Positions 32,526 to 44,419 of a stretch of 64,000 nt of DNA are shown piece after piece. How positions within the stretch are numbered: position 1 is the stretch's first letter; every line of letters starts with the position of its first letter. Made by a program: the position numbers and the translations under genes. Origin of the DNA: Steromphala cineraria (lineage: Eukaryota > Mollusca > Gastropoda > Trochida > Trochidae); assembly GCA_916613615.1 (NCBI GenBank), contig OU744730.1:32522815-32586814 (forward strand). The letters run 5' to 3'. The notes under the pieces are model-generated. The model saw nothing but the letters and a program-made list of their open reading frames with translations, had not been told where the DNA came from and searched no databases.

Positions 32526-32959
32526 TTTTAAAAATAGATTTGAATTAAGATTTAAATACTTGAGTTAAAGGCTTCTAGTTGTTGGTAACCAGTAAATATT
32601 GTGCAGGTCTAGCCAATTGGGTAATGGCTAATTTTCATTTTTGTTTTTTTAAAAAGATTTCTTAATGCAATACTATCGATAGAAAATATGTAGAAATGTC
32701 CTTCACAGAAGATATAATCATTATTGACTATTTAAAAGCATCATGCTTATATCACTTTTGACATACAGATTTTAGATTCAAATTTTAAATCACCTTTGTA
32801 GCTGCTGATGTAATTATTCTTACAAAAAGATTTAACGGAAAAACAGCTCTTTTACACATGGTTAATTCAAGATTGGCCTTTTTAAGAATAAACTTTGACT
32901 TCCATATAAATGTAATATTGGCTGTTTTGGCAAGAATAATTTCATAATTTTATTCAATT

Positions 32960-33110
32960 GGCATATCTTACATTATCTTGCTTATTAAAGTCAATTTATG
33001 GCTCTTTCAAAGTAAGACACCAAAGTTCAAGATTAATTTCATTTTTTTTCGATCTTCGTATCTTCCATTATCGTGCTTGTTAATGTCATTGTAGTGCTCT
33101 TACAAAGTGG
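32960..33110. repeat. Two-copy tandem duplication, about 94 bp
   Basis: TATCTT(A/C)CATTAT followed by (C/G)TGCTT(A/G)TTAA recurs, each with a CTCTT.CAAAGT landmark about 45 bp on (32966 and about 33059). Confidence 0.6.
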
Positions 33111-33413
33111 AAGTTCAAGTTTCAATATTTGAATCTTTTGATTGTTTGATCTTAAGGATCGCGATTGAAAGATTAACTGATAGTTTGTTCCAAATTTCTT
33201 AACCCAATATAAACATATGACCCTAGAGTGATTGCACAACTGCACAGATCAAAATAAAGGATTGCAATTACCCGATAACTTGATAAGTTGTTCAGAATTT
33301 CTTTTTCAAATAAAAGGGTCTGACTTCATGACAATTTTGATATTGCACCCAGGCTCTTAGATTCAATTGATTTCTCTCTCTATAGTGCATTTAGCACATA
33401 AAGCATTGTCCTC

Positions 33414-33646
33414 TTAAAGGCACGGTCCCATTCTTTTTTTACCAAAAAAAGGAATGCCTCAAAACAATTATTTGTATTTTCATGAAAGAAATGTTTTTCA
33501 CTGAATAAGAGCAGTCAAATGTTCCAGGTCAATAAAGCTTTCTATTTCCATACCTCTGAGTTCACACTAAAATGGCTGAATGAAGTTTTTACTTGATAAG
33601 TGAACTTTGTATAAAATTATCAAAAAACGTGCTACTGTCCCTTTAA
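33414..33646. mobile_element. TTAA-flanked MITE, 233 bp
   Basis: TTAAAGGCACGGTCCC at the left and CGTGCTACTGTCCCTTTAA at the right are imperfect inverted termini, with TTAA at each edge. The right arm text, AAAATTATCAAAAAACGTGC, is nearly identical to that of the MITE at 43783-44195. Confidence 0.7.
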
Positions 33647-33849
33647 CTGAAAAAATTATTATTTAAAAAAATGTTTCAAATTTATAAAAACTTTAAACTT
33701 AAAGCAGACAGCTCTCAAAAAAATAAAAATCTAACAATCCAACATGTATCTCATATCAGGATGAAAAATCTTGAACGCTAATTGTCGCCAAAACCTTCCC
33801 CCAATATACAAATAACACGTTCCAATGATAAACTAGACTACGATTAACC

Positions 33850-34192
33850 TGTCGTTACGAAAACCGACCAATAGTTTTTAATCGCTCCCAAACAATGATG
33901 TGAAGACTTCGGAACATCTTCCAATAGTTTTTAAATCCAACGTCTTAAACAATGATGTCGAACTAAAGACTTGGCAGCCGCTCGGGCCGTAAACAGAGTG
34001 TTGGCAAATGGCAGCCTCGCTTTCAAATATTGATTTAACTGTGAGGGCCTCAGATCGAAAGAAACTTGCCGACAGTAAAGGAGTTGGGATGGTTGTCGCT
34101 CGCCGTAAACTTGCGGACATTGCATATGTCCTTTTGGATTGATTCTGTGAAATTTCGATAAATTCTGGAAAATGATTGGTCCTATGTTCCAG
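33850..34192 (+). promoter_or_regulatory. Candidate alternative promoter / first exon
   Basis: A CpG-bearing patch in AT-rich intron, with two CCAAT pentamers (33868 and 33921, in a duplicated unit of about 55 bp). It ends in a good donor, TTCCAG|GTAGGG, at 34192. An ATG at 34172 with A at -3 would give seven codons (MIGPMFQ) and leave in phase 0, matching exon 5. A separate 44-codon frame, beginning MAASLSNIDLTVRASDRKKL at 34008, ends in TGA just upstream and would act as an upstream ORF, or could be part of something else. Motif and splice-phase evidence only. Confidence 0.35.
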
Positions 34193-37100
34193 GTAGGGAA
34201 ATTTTATTTTAAAATTTTAATTAATTTTGAATGTTTTCTAATATAGGAAATTTATTTGAGAATTCATTTTTGGCTATTATACATATGTAACATTCAGGAA
34301 ATTATATTCTTAAACTACTGATTTTGTTGTATATTTAATTGTATTTTCGTTTATTAATTCATGAAGAATAGAGGAAAATGAGTTGAGGAAAATAATTAAG
34401 CTAAAATACAAAAAGAAGTTATAATAAAGTTTTGATATATGTGAGAATTTGTTGTTTGAATATGAATCAGGTTTATGTTATAAATAATTTAGAAACAATG
34501 ACTTCTCAAGATGTTGACAACATTTTTATTCAATATAGTTTTGTGATTAGGAGATGATTTTAACTATTTGTAAGCTATAATAAGGATCTATACATATAAA
34601 TCACTTTTTGATTATTGATAACTTGAAAATTGTCGCCAACACGATGAACCTATAAACAATTATAGAAAGTAACAATCTTTTACTTAAGATGATGAATCTC
34701 ATATCCTTCTGACATTAATATCATTTGATGAAAATTTTCGTTTTATTATTATTATTTTGAGAGGGTCAGCAACATTATCCTCTGCAATAAAGAGATTATA
34801 AATATTCCATGTCATTATTTCAACCACAACTAGTCATCATTCTTATTAAAAGTAGCTAAAGATTCTTGGTAATATGTAATGAATTGACGTCAAAACGGTT
34901 AAGATTAATTACTGGCATCGTTACATAGATTTGTCTATGTGGTATACTTTTCGATAAAATTAAGTAAGGAGCCACTATGCGAGTTGTTGAGGTCACATAT
35001 GAAAACTTTATCCATAGAGTTTTATATCGAGAAGCATCCACTTGCTAAAACAAATCATTTTAAAGCTAATTGATGCTGTATTGTGAGAATGAGAAGGCAT
35101 GAAGTCCCCATTATGATAAACAAAATGGACATTGACGCATTTCAATCATTAAAAGTAAGTTTTGGATCTCATCTAATGTAGTCATAGTGACAGTAAGAGA
35201 AGGTAGTGGTTGACTTTATCATTTTAATTGGAAGTGTGATTGCGGCTTCTGCTCGTATACATGACTGTTTTAAGATTTGGTTGAATTATCAGACGTTTTC
35301 TATAAGGGGTTGAATGTGTGAGATTTAAAAATTTGTAATATCAATTATCTTATTTAGGTTGGTATCAAACATAAACAGTTAGTGATGATAATCACTGAGT
35401 GGCTCATTAGAATAGCTATCAAAGTGATGTAGCGTTTTTATATAGCTTGTAGGATCACTGATGTCATTGGACAGACATTTTGGGGAAAACCTACAAAATT
35501 TGAGAAAAACGGTTAAATGGATAGACAAGTTTGTATATTCAATAAATAGACACAAGTGATGCAGATACTGAGACAGAACTTTTGCCTGAATACAGAAACA
35601 TCTACGCAATGAGATGAATATTCCTAGAACATTTTTCTTAAAGAGTGTAAAAGCTAGTCTTCTGTCCTATTCAAAATGTGGCCTCTCACTAGAATAACCG
35701 TCTACCAAAAACATTACAGTTGTCAAAAATCTCTAGGCAGTTTCATTGAAAACGATTTTTAGTCCTGCTTCTAACCTCTATTTTCTATAGGAAAGATATC
35801 TTAACACACCTTGCATGTTTTAGCCTGTTTGATGGTCGTTCGTGGCCAATCTTGACAACAATGATAAAATCTTGAATGTATACAGACAACACAATTTGTT
35901 CTTTTTTTTTATCTAAAATATCATGAATTTTCTCATTCAGTAGATGGTAACACATTTTAATGAGAACCTTATCCTTTAACCTGTCTAAGCACCTTGTATA
36001 TAATTTCATTACAGAAGCTTTAAATAAGAATTTAATTACAGTTCCCTTCTGAAATTCTTTTGAAATGAGTTGAAAGTAAGGTTTTTAGCAGTTTTCATTT
36101 AGCTTTCATTTATAGGTTTTTCCAAGAAATATTTCACTTAAGTTTTCTGACCGTCTGGATGTTGTTGTCAATGATTAAAATTATTTCATTTGCAAATCTG
36201 TATATACTTTATCCCAAATTATCAGCCACATTAAAATGTGACTCCTACAAGTCTAAAAGCAAAGAAAATGTCTCGCAATTAGTTTAGTCGTTATCGCTTG
36301 AAAAATGTTCATAACTTCAAATCTTCATTCAACTTTCATGTTTTCAATTTTACTCAATGTGATTTAGAGTAATGTCATTGCAAAAAATAAAAAATTCTCA
36401 AAAACATGTGGGAAAATAGTATTTATCTTCCAAATTCTATCACCATAATCATTCACATAGGATTTTTTTCTTTCGAGCATAGCGTTTCTCATTGAATCAA
36501 TATTTTCTGGTTATATTTGTTGTTTTTGTGTGTTCTGGCTGTCAGGATTGGCCTCCGTGAACTAAATTTGTTCTGAACTTGATTCAAGCAATTAGTGGCC
36601 AAACATAACTTTTTTTAGTGGTCCACTATCCTAACATTTGAGTTATGCCCCTTTGCATTCTCAGCACAGAGAAATGCTTAAAATTTGAAAATCTTGCATC
36701 ATTGGACAATTAGCTCGACAATGTGTTGACATCGTTTTTGTCAATAATGCCCGTGTTTGTTGACAATATCTCATTGTTGATTTATCAATATTTTTGCAAT
36801 TTTTCACTCCATTGATTGTCCATTTCAATTGTTTTGAGTTCCATTATTGCAAGTGCACTCGTGAACTTGAAATGGTATCTCAAGATTTGATGTCACCCAT
36901 GTTTTTTTTTAATCGAAATGCTTGGCAAGATTTGATGTCCATCTAATGCAAGGCATTCTTTTGTTTTTGTCTGAACTTTTATAAAAAAAAAGTACTTATC
37001 AAATTAAGAATCATGCCTTTTTATATTCATTATTCCCTATTTAAAGAAGGTGCTATGCCTGCTAATTGACCATACTTGTATTCGTCAGTTAAAACACTGC

Positions 37101-37529
37101 TTTTATGTAACTATGATATCTTCTCTTAAGGAAAAATACATTAATCAATGATGGAATCATGAATTCATTTAAATTAGATTTTTTGAACAAAATTTTGAAA
37201 TAAATAATTTGTCAAATATTCATTGAAAAAATATCATTCCAATTAGAATTGATATCTGCTCATCATAAAAAGAAAAAATGATTGATGAACTTGCTGTTTT
37301 GTCTAAAAAACAAAATCCAGCCAGTTTCTATCCATCACCTGCGTAAATATTCTTTTGAGGAATTACAGGTAAAATCACCAGAGAAGTTGAATGGTAAAAA
37401 CATTAACCAGAATTTATTGAGAACCTGTCAAGTTGTTCCGGGCCATCTTTTCCAGATTTTATTTCCCATGAGGGTTTGCGGCTAATATCATAGAAGGTTC
37501 CTGATTTAAATATGGTTCATGAGCGTGGT

Positions 37530-38150
37530 TAATCAATCAGGTTTGAGATGAGAGACCCCCTGGTGGCCAAAGAAACAAGCTTTGTTAATCAGGTCCGGGA
37601 AATATTGTGATACATGTGGAAACTCAAGTTTGAAGTTTGGACATGGGTCCATGGATGTTTGAAGTACATCAGGAAAACGAAAATGTATTATTTTGGTCAG
37701 ATATCAGGATTATTGGATATCCGAGAACAAAAATTTACTTTCAGTTGATTTGGGGATTATTGATTATTGTAATAGATCTGGAAAACAGTAAATGGATTTT
37801 TTTTGGCAAATGTTTGTTTAAAAGTTTTGTTTAGTGTTGTTGTACTCCTGAAAAACTCAAGTTTGAAATTGGGACATGGTTGCCTCAGGTTATTTTAGTA
37901 GATCTGTAAAACAGGATAAGTGGATCTGTTATTAGTGGATCAGGTTTTTGGAATATTGTCTATAACTAGATTTTCCTTTGGTTGATTGTTAGATGGATGG
38001 TGTTGGTATAGATTTTGAAACAAGAATATAGTTTTTCAGTTAGCTGTTTGAAAATCAGGTTTATGGAATATTGTGGCAAAATTCTAGGACACAACTTCCA
38101 AATTTGGTTCATTGTGAGATTGTAATATGTCAATCAGGTTTATGGAATCG
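37530..38150. repeat. Decayed tandem repeat
   Basis: AACTCAAGTTTGAA.TT.GGACATGG occurs at 37621 and 37854. ATCAGGTTT.TGGAAT recurs at about 37925, 38056 and 38136. Units are unequal and heavily mutated. Confidence 0.5.
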
Positions 38151-39609
38151 TGATCTTAAAAACCTTGTTGTATGTAAGTTGTTCCCAAGATAGTTCTAAT
38201 GGAAGAATTAATTCTTTTGTGATCAGATGAATTCGAAATCTCAATTTGTGATTATGATTATTGATAATTCTGATAGGTGATAGATTAAGATAGGAGTATT
38301 TTGGTAAATTGTCAGATAAACGGAAAAATTGAATATTGTGGTAGATCTTGAGAACTGATATTGTCAGTGGATGGTGACAAGTCATCAAGGCAGCCTTTGC
38401 TGTAGTACTATGCTTGAGTTTGAAATGGCATTAAAACCTTTTTTGCAGAACTCTGACAAAATAAAGTTCAACAAATGATTAGCTTGTGCCTTATGATTTC
38501 TTAGTGGTGAATGACATTGGCGAAATTGTACAGGTTCCTTGGCGAAGAGTATTATTAGTTGATTGCAATTAGTTTTAATCCATCACTTGCTAATGCAGAA
38601 AATTTATCAACCAATTGCTTTTGATGATTCTAAAAAAATTTGGATTGCTTGTACCAGAATTTCAGTTATTTTTCACCCAACCTAAGAATGTTCTCAAAAG
38701 GAATTAGGCCAGTCTATTTCACCAGGATATGTCTGTCAGTGACTATATATATATGGTAGAGGTGATTGCTGGATTGAATCCCTGAGTAGGAAACCTGGTA
38801 AACTGATTATGGAGTTCTGTTGCCGTGTCTGTTCATTTTCTGGAATCTTCACTCCACATGTGGAAGTTTTCATTGATTCAAAGTATGTATGTGTTCTTGT
38901 ACTATCTACTTGTTGTATGTGGGTTGGTCTTAGAACACTATCAGCCTGATATTTTGACAGTCAAAATATTTTTCTACCCTCAAAAATTTATTTTAGTAAA
39001 GTTTCAATTATATCTTACTCTTCTCTTTCAATATAATTTATTTGATATATTAATTATACCATCGATATGTTTTGATTAAAGATGATATTTTGTCATATCA
39101 ATTCCATTTATAATAATTTAGTTATATCCCTCCATTTAATCTTTGTTGAACATAAAATTCTTGCAATGAAATTATAAAGCAATAACAAGAATGCATTTAT
39201 GAATCAATTACTGAAATATTTATGATACTTTTAAAATCATAATAAATTATTATTATTTTCAAAACCCTGACTAAAATTTACAAAATTGTAATGATGTATA
39301 CCTTTCACCATGTGAGAATGCAATCTCTTTAGAAAGGGATTCAAAAAATATTTTCAATATTTCGGTAACAGTCATGGTTCAAACTTGCCGCAAATTATGA
39401 TTGATGAGATGCAATATTTGAAAGTATCATTGCCCCTGTTGATATAAACCCTTTATCAGTCGAGAGGAATTCAATCACTCTCGGTCATCGTGAATAAACA
39501 GATGTTTGAACAAGCCAGTGTTTACTCAGCAAACACTTCATTGAGTAAACAGGAGATTGATAAGGTAATATCAAGCCAGCAAACACGATTCCTATTCATC
39601 ATTGTATTG

Positions 39610-40135
39610 AACGTTTGTGATTGATAACAGTTCTGAGACTACTTAAGAAGAGAGATACCGTTGGCGCTTAACCATTTTGGTAAAATTGACGCTGTGAGCA
39701 CATATATGTCATTTTGTTTTGTTTCTTTAAAACATTATTCTTGTCCCTAATTGTACCAATTTTGTGATTGATAACAGTTCTTTGACTACTTAAGAAGAGA
39801 AATACCATTGGCGCTTAACCATTTTGGTAAAATTGACATTTTGAGCACATTCATGTCATTTTGTTTTGTTTCTTGTAAACATTGTTTTTGTCGACTATTG
39901 TATCAAAATATTTTGATTGATAGGGATCTGAGAGTACTTCAGTATTCCCCAGGATACACCACTGGTACTTATACTGGTAAAGTATCCATTCAAGTGTACA
40001 AAACATCTGTTGATTGTTACATTGTCAGCATTATATTCCTATTATTGATTTCATTATGATTGAAAACAATTCTGAGTGTTCTTCAGTGTTCTGAGAAATG
40101 CCATTGGTGCTTTCCATTTTGGTAGATCTTAGTTC
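39610..40135. repeat. Tandem repeat, 147-bp period, four units
   Basis: GATTGATAACAGTTCT-like landmark at 39619, 39766, 39915 and 40058 (spacings 147, 149, 143). The first two units are close, with TTGGCGCTTAACCATTTTGG in each. The last two are decayed. Confidence 0.85.
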
Positions 40136-40199
40136 CAGTAAATTACCAAAGCAAGTTTGTAACATTGTAAGCATTGTAAGTCATCTGTATTGCACTCAA

Positions 40200-40860
40200 G
40201 TTCCATTCGTTGTTCATGAATCAAAGAACTCTTTGTAATTAATCCCAAAGAGCTTAACCTTCAGAACAATGAAAGAATTACAAAGGCTTACAAAGTGTTA
40301 ATGAGATAGCAGTTAATTAGTGAACGTGTGATTAATTTGTTCCTGAAGTTCTTAATGCTCATGACATTCATTTTACACAACTATTGAAGTTAAAGAACAT
40401 TTTGAACAAAATCTCCTCTCCTTCTGCTAACACTAAATGTTTTAAGGCAAAGTCATCAACGTCAAGACTTGAAGCAAGTTGTATCAAGATCATACAATCA
40501 AAGGCCAAAGAAAGACCTTAATTAATACCAAGACGATTCAAGAAATGCACAGAGGTCCCAAATTCATTATTCTTGAATCAAAGAACTCTTTGTAAGGCTT
40601 TAATTAATCCCAAAACACTTTGCCTTCAGAATAACCAAGACAATTCAAGAAATGCACACAAGTCCCAAATTGTACCGAAGTGCATTATTCTGAAATCAAA
40701 GAACTCTTTGCAAGGCTTCAATTAATCCCAAAACACTCCACCTTGAGAATGGCCCCAGGAGTTGAAAGGCAGTACACAAGTGTTGGAAAGTATGGTACAC
40801 AAGTGTTAATGAGATAGAAGTCACTTGGGTGTAGGTGTGATTAACTTGCGACTGTAGTTC
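40200..40860. repeat. Irregular tandem repeat
   Basis: ATCAAAGAACTCTTTG followed by TTAATCCCAAA recurs at about 40219, 40577 and 40695. GTGTTAATGAGATAG.AGT occurs at about 40296 and 40803, each followed by GTGTGATTAA. This suggests a larger unit of about 500 bp with a nested shorter one. Confidence 0.6.
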
Positions 40861-42419
40861 TTCATTTTCGTGACTTTGGGCTAGGTCGACACATTGATGA
40901 TAATCTTGACGTGCGAGTCTGTATGCTAAACGTGCAGGGTCGCCATGTTGACAAATGAAGATGATGGCTCTCTGGAAATCAATGAGGGTCAGCCTAAATG
41001 GAGAGAGTTGAGAAGATCGATCAAGATTTTGAAGGATTCATACTGTTTGCATATCAGGGTGAATAATTATCTTTTTTCCATGTTATGTTGGTCAAGAAGG
41101 TTTGATGCTTTAAAAATGAAACTAGAAATAAGGGGTCAGTATGGTTTTGCAATTTATTTGGTCAAGAAAATAATTGCAAGATTTTAATTTTAAACAATGA
41201 AGTTAAAGCTGCTGCACGTACAAAAACCATTCCAAGTAACCATTTTAACGAAAACACAATAGGAATTGATTTATAATCGTACACTTGATTGCAAGGGTTC
41301 CAAAAGTTTAAAAATCAAACTTAATATGCTTGTAAAAAATATGACTGTAACATGATACTGATTTTTTTGCATGATGATCTATCATGATTGATATACAACT
41401 TTGAGTCATTTCAACCCTTTTTGACCTGAATAATAGCTTTTGATATACAGGTGTCCAATTGTAGGTGTGTGACTTACATTCCCTGTAAAGTGACCGTCTG
41501 ACTGGTCCGGTAGTATACTATTCACCATTTTAATCATCTGACTTTTCAAACACAAAGATCAAAAGCGAACTTAAATACAGAACAATCCACATTTCAAGTC
41601 TATTACTGAACCTAAGAATTTCAAATATCTTTAAAAAGAAAATTTCAAAGTTCGACACCACCTTTTCCAACTGGATGTCAATGTCAACGAACAATCGCTA
41701 TACGTCAGACCAAATCGCCTCACCCACAGAAACATTCCTGGGTTTCCTTTTGCTTTTAACTCCCCTGAATAAAGTTTACATTAAACCAAGTAAATCCCTG
41801 ATGTTATAGGAACTAGCCTTTAACTCAAACCCGCTTTTAGGTGCATTTAACTTGTTTTGGCATGGAAACAGAAACAACCAAATCCTTTAATCTTCTGTAA
41901 GCAATTATTCCTGAATGCATTCGATAAAAAATAAATATTTTGACCACCATGTTTGGGGATTGTGCTTTAAATGTTTTCAAAGAAGGTGAAGTTAGATTCC
42001 AATATTAGGTTGGTCTAATAACTGTAATTTCAAAATATACTCAAACAAATAAATAAAGGACCACCCTGTTTTTCAACACTGAAATATTCTATTGTAAATA
42101 TTTTGATCCTAAAGATACATAGAAATTTAAATATTTGGACATTCCTTTTCTTTTTATGTTGAGAAGAAATAATAATGTATTTTGTCTTTGAGAGCAATTA
42201 AAATCTTCTGTAGATATTTTCTTCGGTTTAGGTAAATAAGTAATTTTCTTGTGGTATAAATGAAAATTTGACTATTTTATACGGTACATTTAAGGAAAAC
42301 TATGTTTTGTTAATATGTCATTAAGGACAAAATGTTTTTAAGACTTTCTTGTAAATCAATTTCAAGTGTTTTTAATCTTCAATAACACCATTTGCCTATT
42401 ATGTGATCCAAATTTATCA

Positions 42420-42525
42420 AATAAATATTGATTGATTATAAATATATATTGATAAATTATAAATATATATTGATATATTGATAGACGATAAATAGATATT
42501 GATAAATTATAAAAACACTGATTGA
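42420..42525. repeat. AT-rich minisatellite, about 20-bp unit
   Basis: Repeats of ATTGATAAATTATAAATA-type text, six or so imperfect copies. Confidence 0.75.
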
Positions 42526-43782
42526 TGTCATTGATGATTACTAAATCAAAAGATAAGATGATTTGAGTTCTAAATCCTTTCAACAAAATCTCCATCAAGT
42601 TGCAATGTCATTGACAACAATGAAAGCATGTTAAGATTTTTCTCGTCAATTTCAAGTGTCTCCATGTCAATAGCACAGTACCCATGGTTAGTTGTTGTTG
42701 ATTCTGTTAGGAAAACATTGTCGATTAGCTGACCTCATGGTTGGGTTAGTGCCGGGCTGTGTTACGCGCCTTCAACGCCATTTGGTGCAAGTTTCGGATG
42801 TGTCACATTTTGTGCAGAACATTTGGTGTTACAAAAAACTTTAAATGGTGTCATTTTTTTACCAAATTTTTGTGGTTGATAAGGATTTGAATGAAAACTG
42901 AAATGTTGATTTTGTAATTTTCAAGCTTTGGTTTGAATTTTTTTTTCTATCTCGATTATTGTGTCGTTTTCAAGATGTTTTGGTGTTCATTTTCAATAAA
43001 GTGGATATATTATAAAAGTTGATGTTTAGTTATCAAATTAACTGAAAAAGTGATCTCAAAAGTAAGAAATTAAGCTTGTGGCGTGGGTAATACTTGAAAA
43101 TTATACTGATTTTTTTTCTGTGTGTGAAAAAAAGATAAAACTTTAAATTGGTTTGTATGTTGATCAAGCTTAACATAAAAAGGTCCTTTTTGCTTTATGA
43201 AGAACTAAAACATTTTTATTTTCGAAATTTTGAATAAATGCCTGCATTTGTCATTAGAATAATTGAAAAATGAACAATTTAAAATTCTAGATAAGGCTTT
43301 TATGAAGATCAAATGTTTGTATTTATTTTGTCATTTCTTCTTATCATGGATTATCTCGAAGCATTTTTTTTGAGAATCCCAAACTGTCAATCATTTTGGA
43401 AAAAGCTTAAGTTAATTTCTATATGAAATTTAGTATTATCAAATATTTCATAAAATAAACATTGCTTAAACAGAAACATAATCAAAATTTGTCCTAAATA
43501 TCAACACACCAGTCTCAAATTCTTATTATCACAATAACACATATATAACCTGGTCAGATTTCAAGTTTATTGTTTGAAATTCAAGTAAAGTTCAATTCCC
43601 TTAGCCTTTCAAAGGAAAGTAATTAACTAATTAACGAGTTTACCCTAAATAAAAGGGCAATTTTAGTCTCGCTCGGATAACTGGCACCAAGCTAAGGGCT
43701 TCTTCCTAGCTCGGTTCGAGTGGGTCAGTGGTTACCGTATATAGTGCAATTAACAGTCAAGATAATTGTTACCCTTTCTCCC

Positions 43783-44195
43783 TTAAAGGGGCAGAAGCAC
43801 GTTTTTTGATAATTTTATATTTTAAATTTTTCACTGATAATTGTAAGTTAATGATAAATATATTATTTTTACAGTGTCAAAAATCTCATTACACAAGCCA
43901 ATCATCCATAGTCAGAGGACAAAGTATGAAGATTCACATAAATTCATTGGTGGCCATTTTATGTGAACACCTTTAATTCATTTTGCTTAAGAAAAAGGAA
44001 TCGCATGGCTAAACTTTACGTTATATATTATGGATTTTATGCGAGTCTCCATACTTTGTCTTCTCGTTATGGATGATTGACTTGTGTCATGAGATTTTTG
44101 ACACTGTCAAAATAATACATTTAGTATTAACCTACAATTATCAGTGAAATATTTATAATATAAAATTATCAAAAAACATGCTACTGCCCCTTTAA
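43783..44195. mobile_element. TTAA-flanked foldback MITE, 413 bp
   Basis: Long inverted arms of about 150-170 bp. They start TTAAAGGGGCAG at 43783, end CTGCCCCTTTAA at 44195, and pair through CAAAGTATG/CATACTTTG. TTAA at both edges. It is the clearest member of the family that includes 15243-15634 and 33414-33646. The open frame at 43728-43976 is incidental. Confidence 0.85.
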
Positions 44196-44371
44196 TTCCC
44201 ATTATTGAAACACACTTGAAACAAGCTGGCCTAAACAATAACTCGCTCACTGTTTTTGGATGAAATACGGTACACTCAGGAAGAAGTATGTTTTGTGTTT
44301 TGAGTATGTGGGATATATCAAACTGTCAAACATCAAGTGCAATATGCCTCGTATTGAATTCACAACATCAG

Positions 44372-44419
44372 TACGTGGACATACCTTACAGTGCTGTAAT
44401 GGACGAAACAGTAAAACAG
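44372..44419 (+). other. Possible in-frame microexon (weak)
   Basis: Forty-eight nt between an AACATCAG and AAACAG|GTGAAA, open in phase 0 both ways, as intron 4 requires. It reads YVDIPYSAVMDETVKQ. An internal ATG at 44399 has G at -3 and +4, so it could also end an alternative first exon. The acceptor lacks a good pyrimidine tract, and the insertion would split a helix. Confidence 0.15.

Noticed and set aside
43680..43730. GGTTCGAGT as a tRNA or SINE B box
   Set aside because: No matching A box or cloverleaf could be drawn around it.
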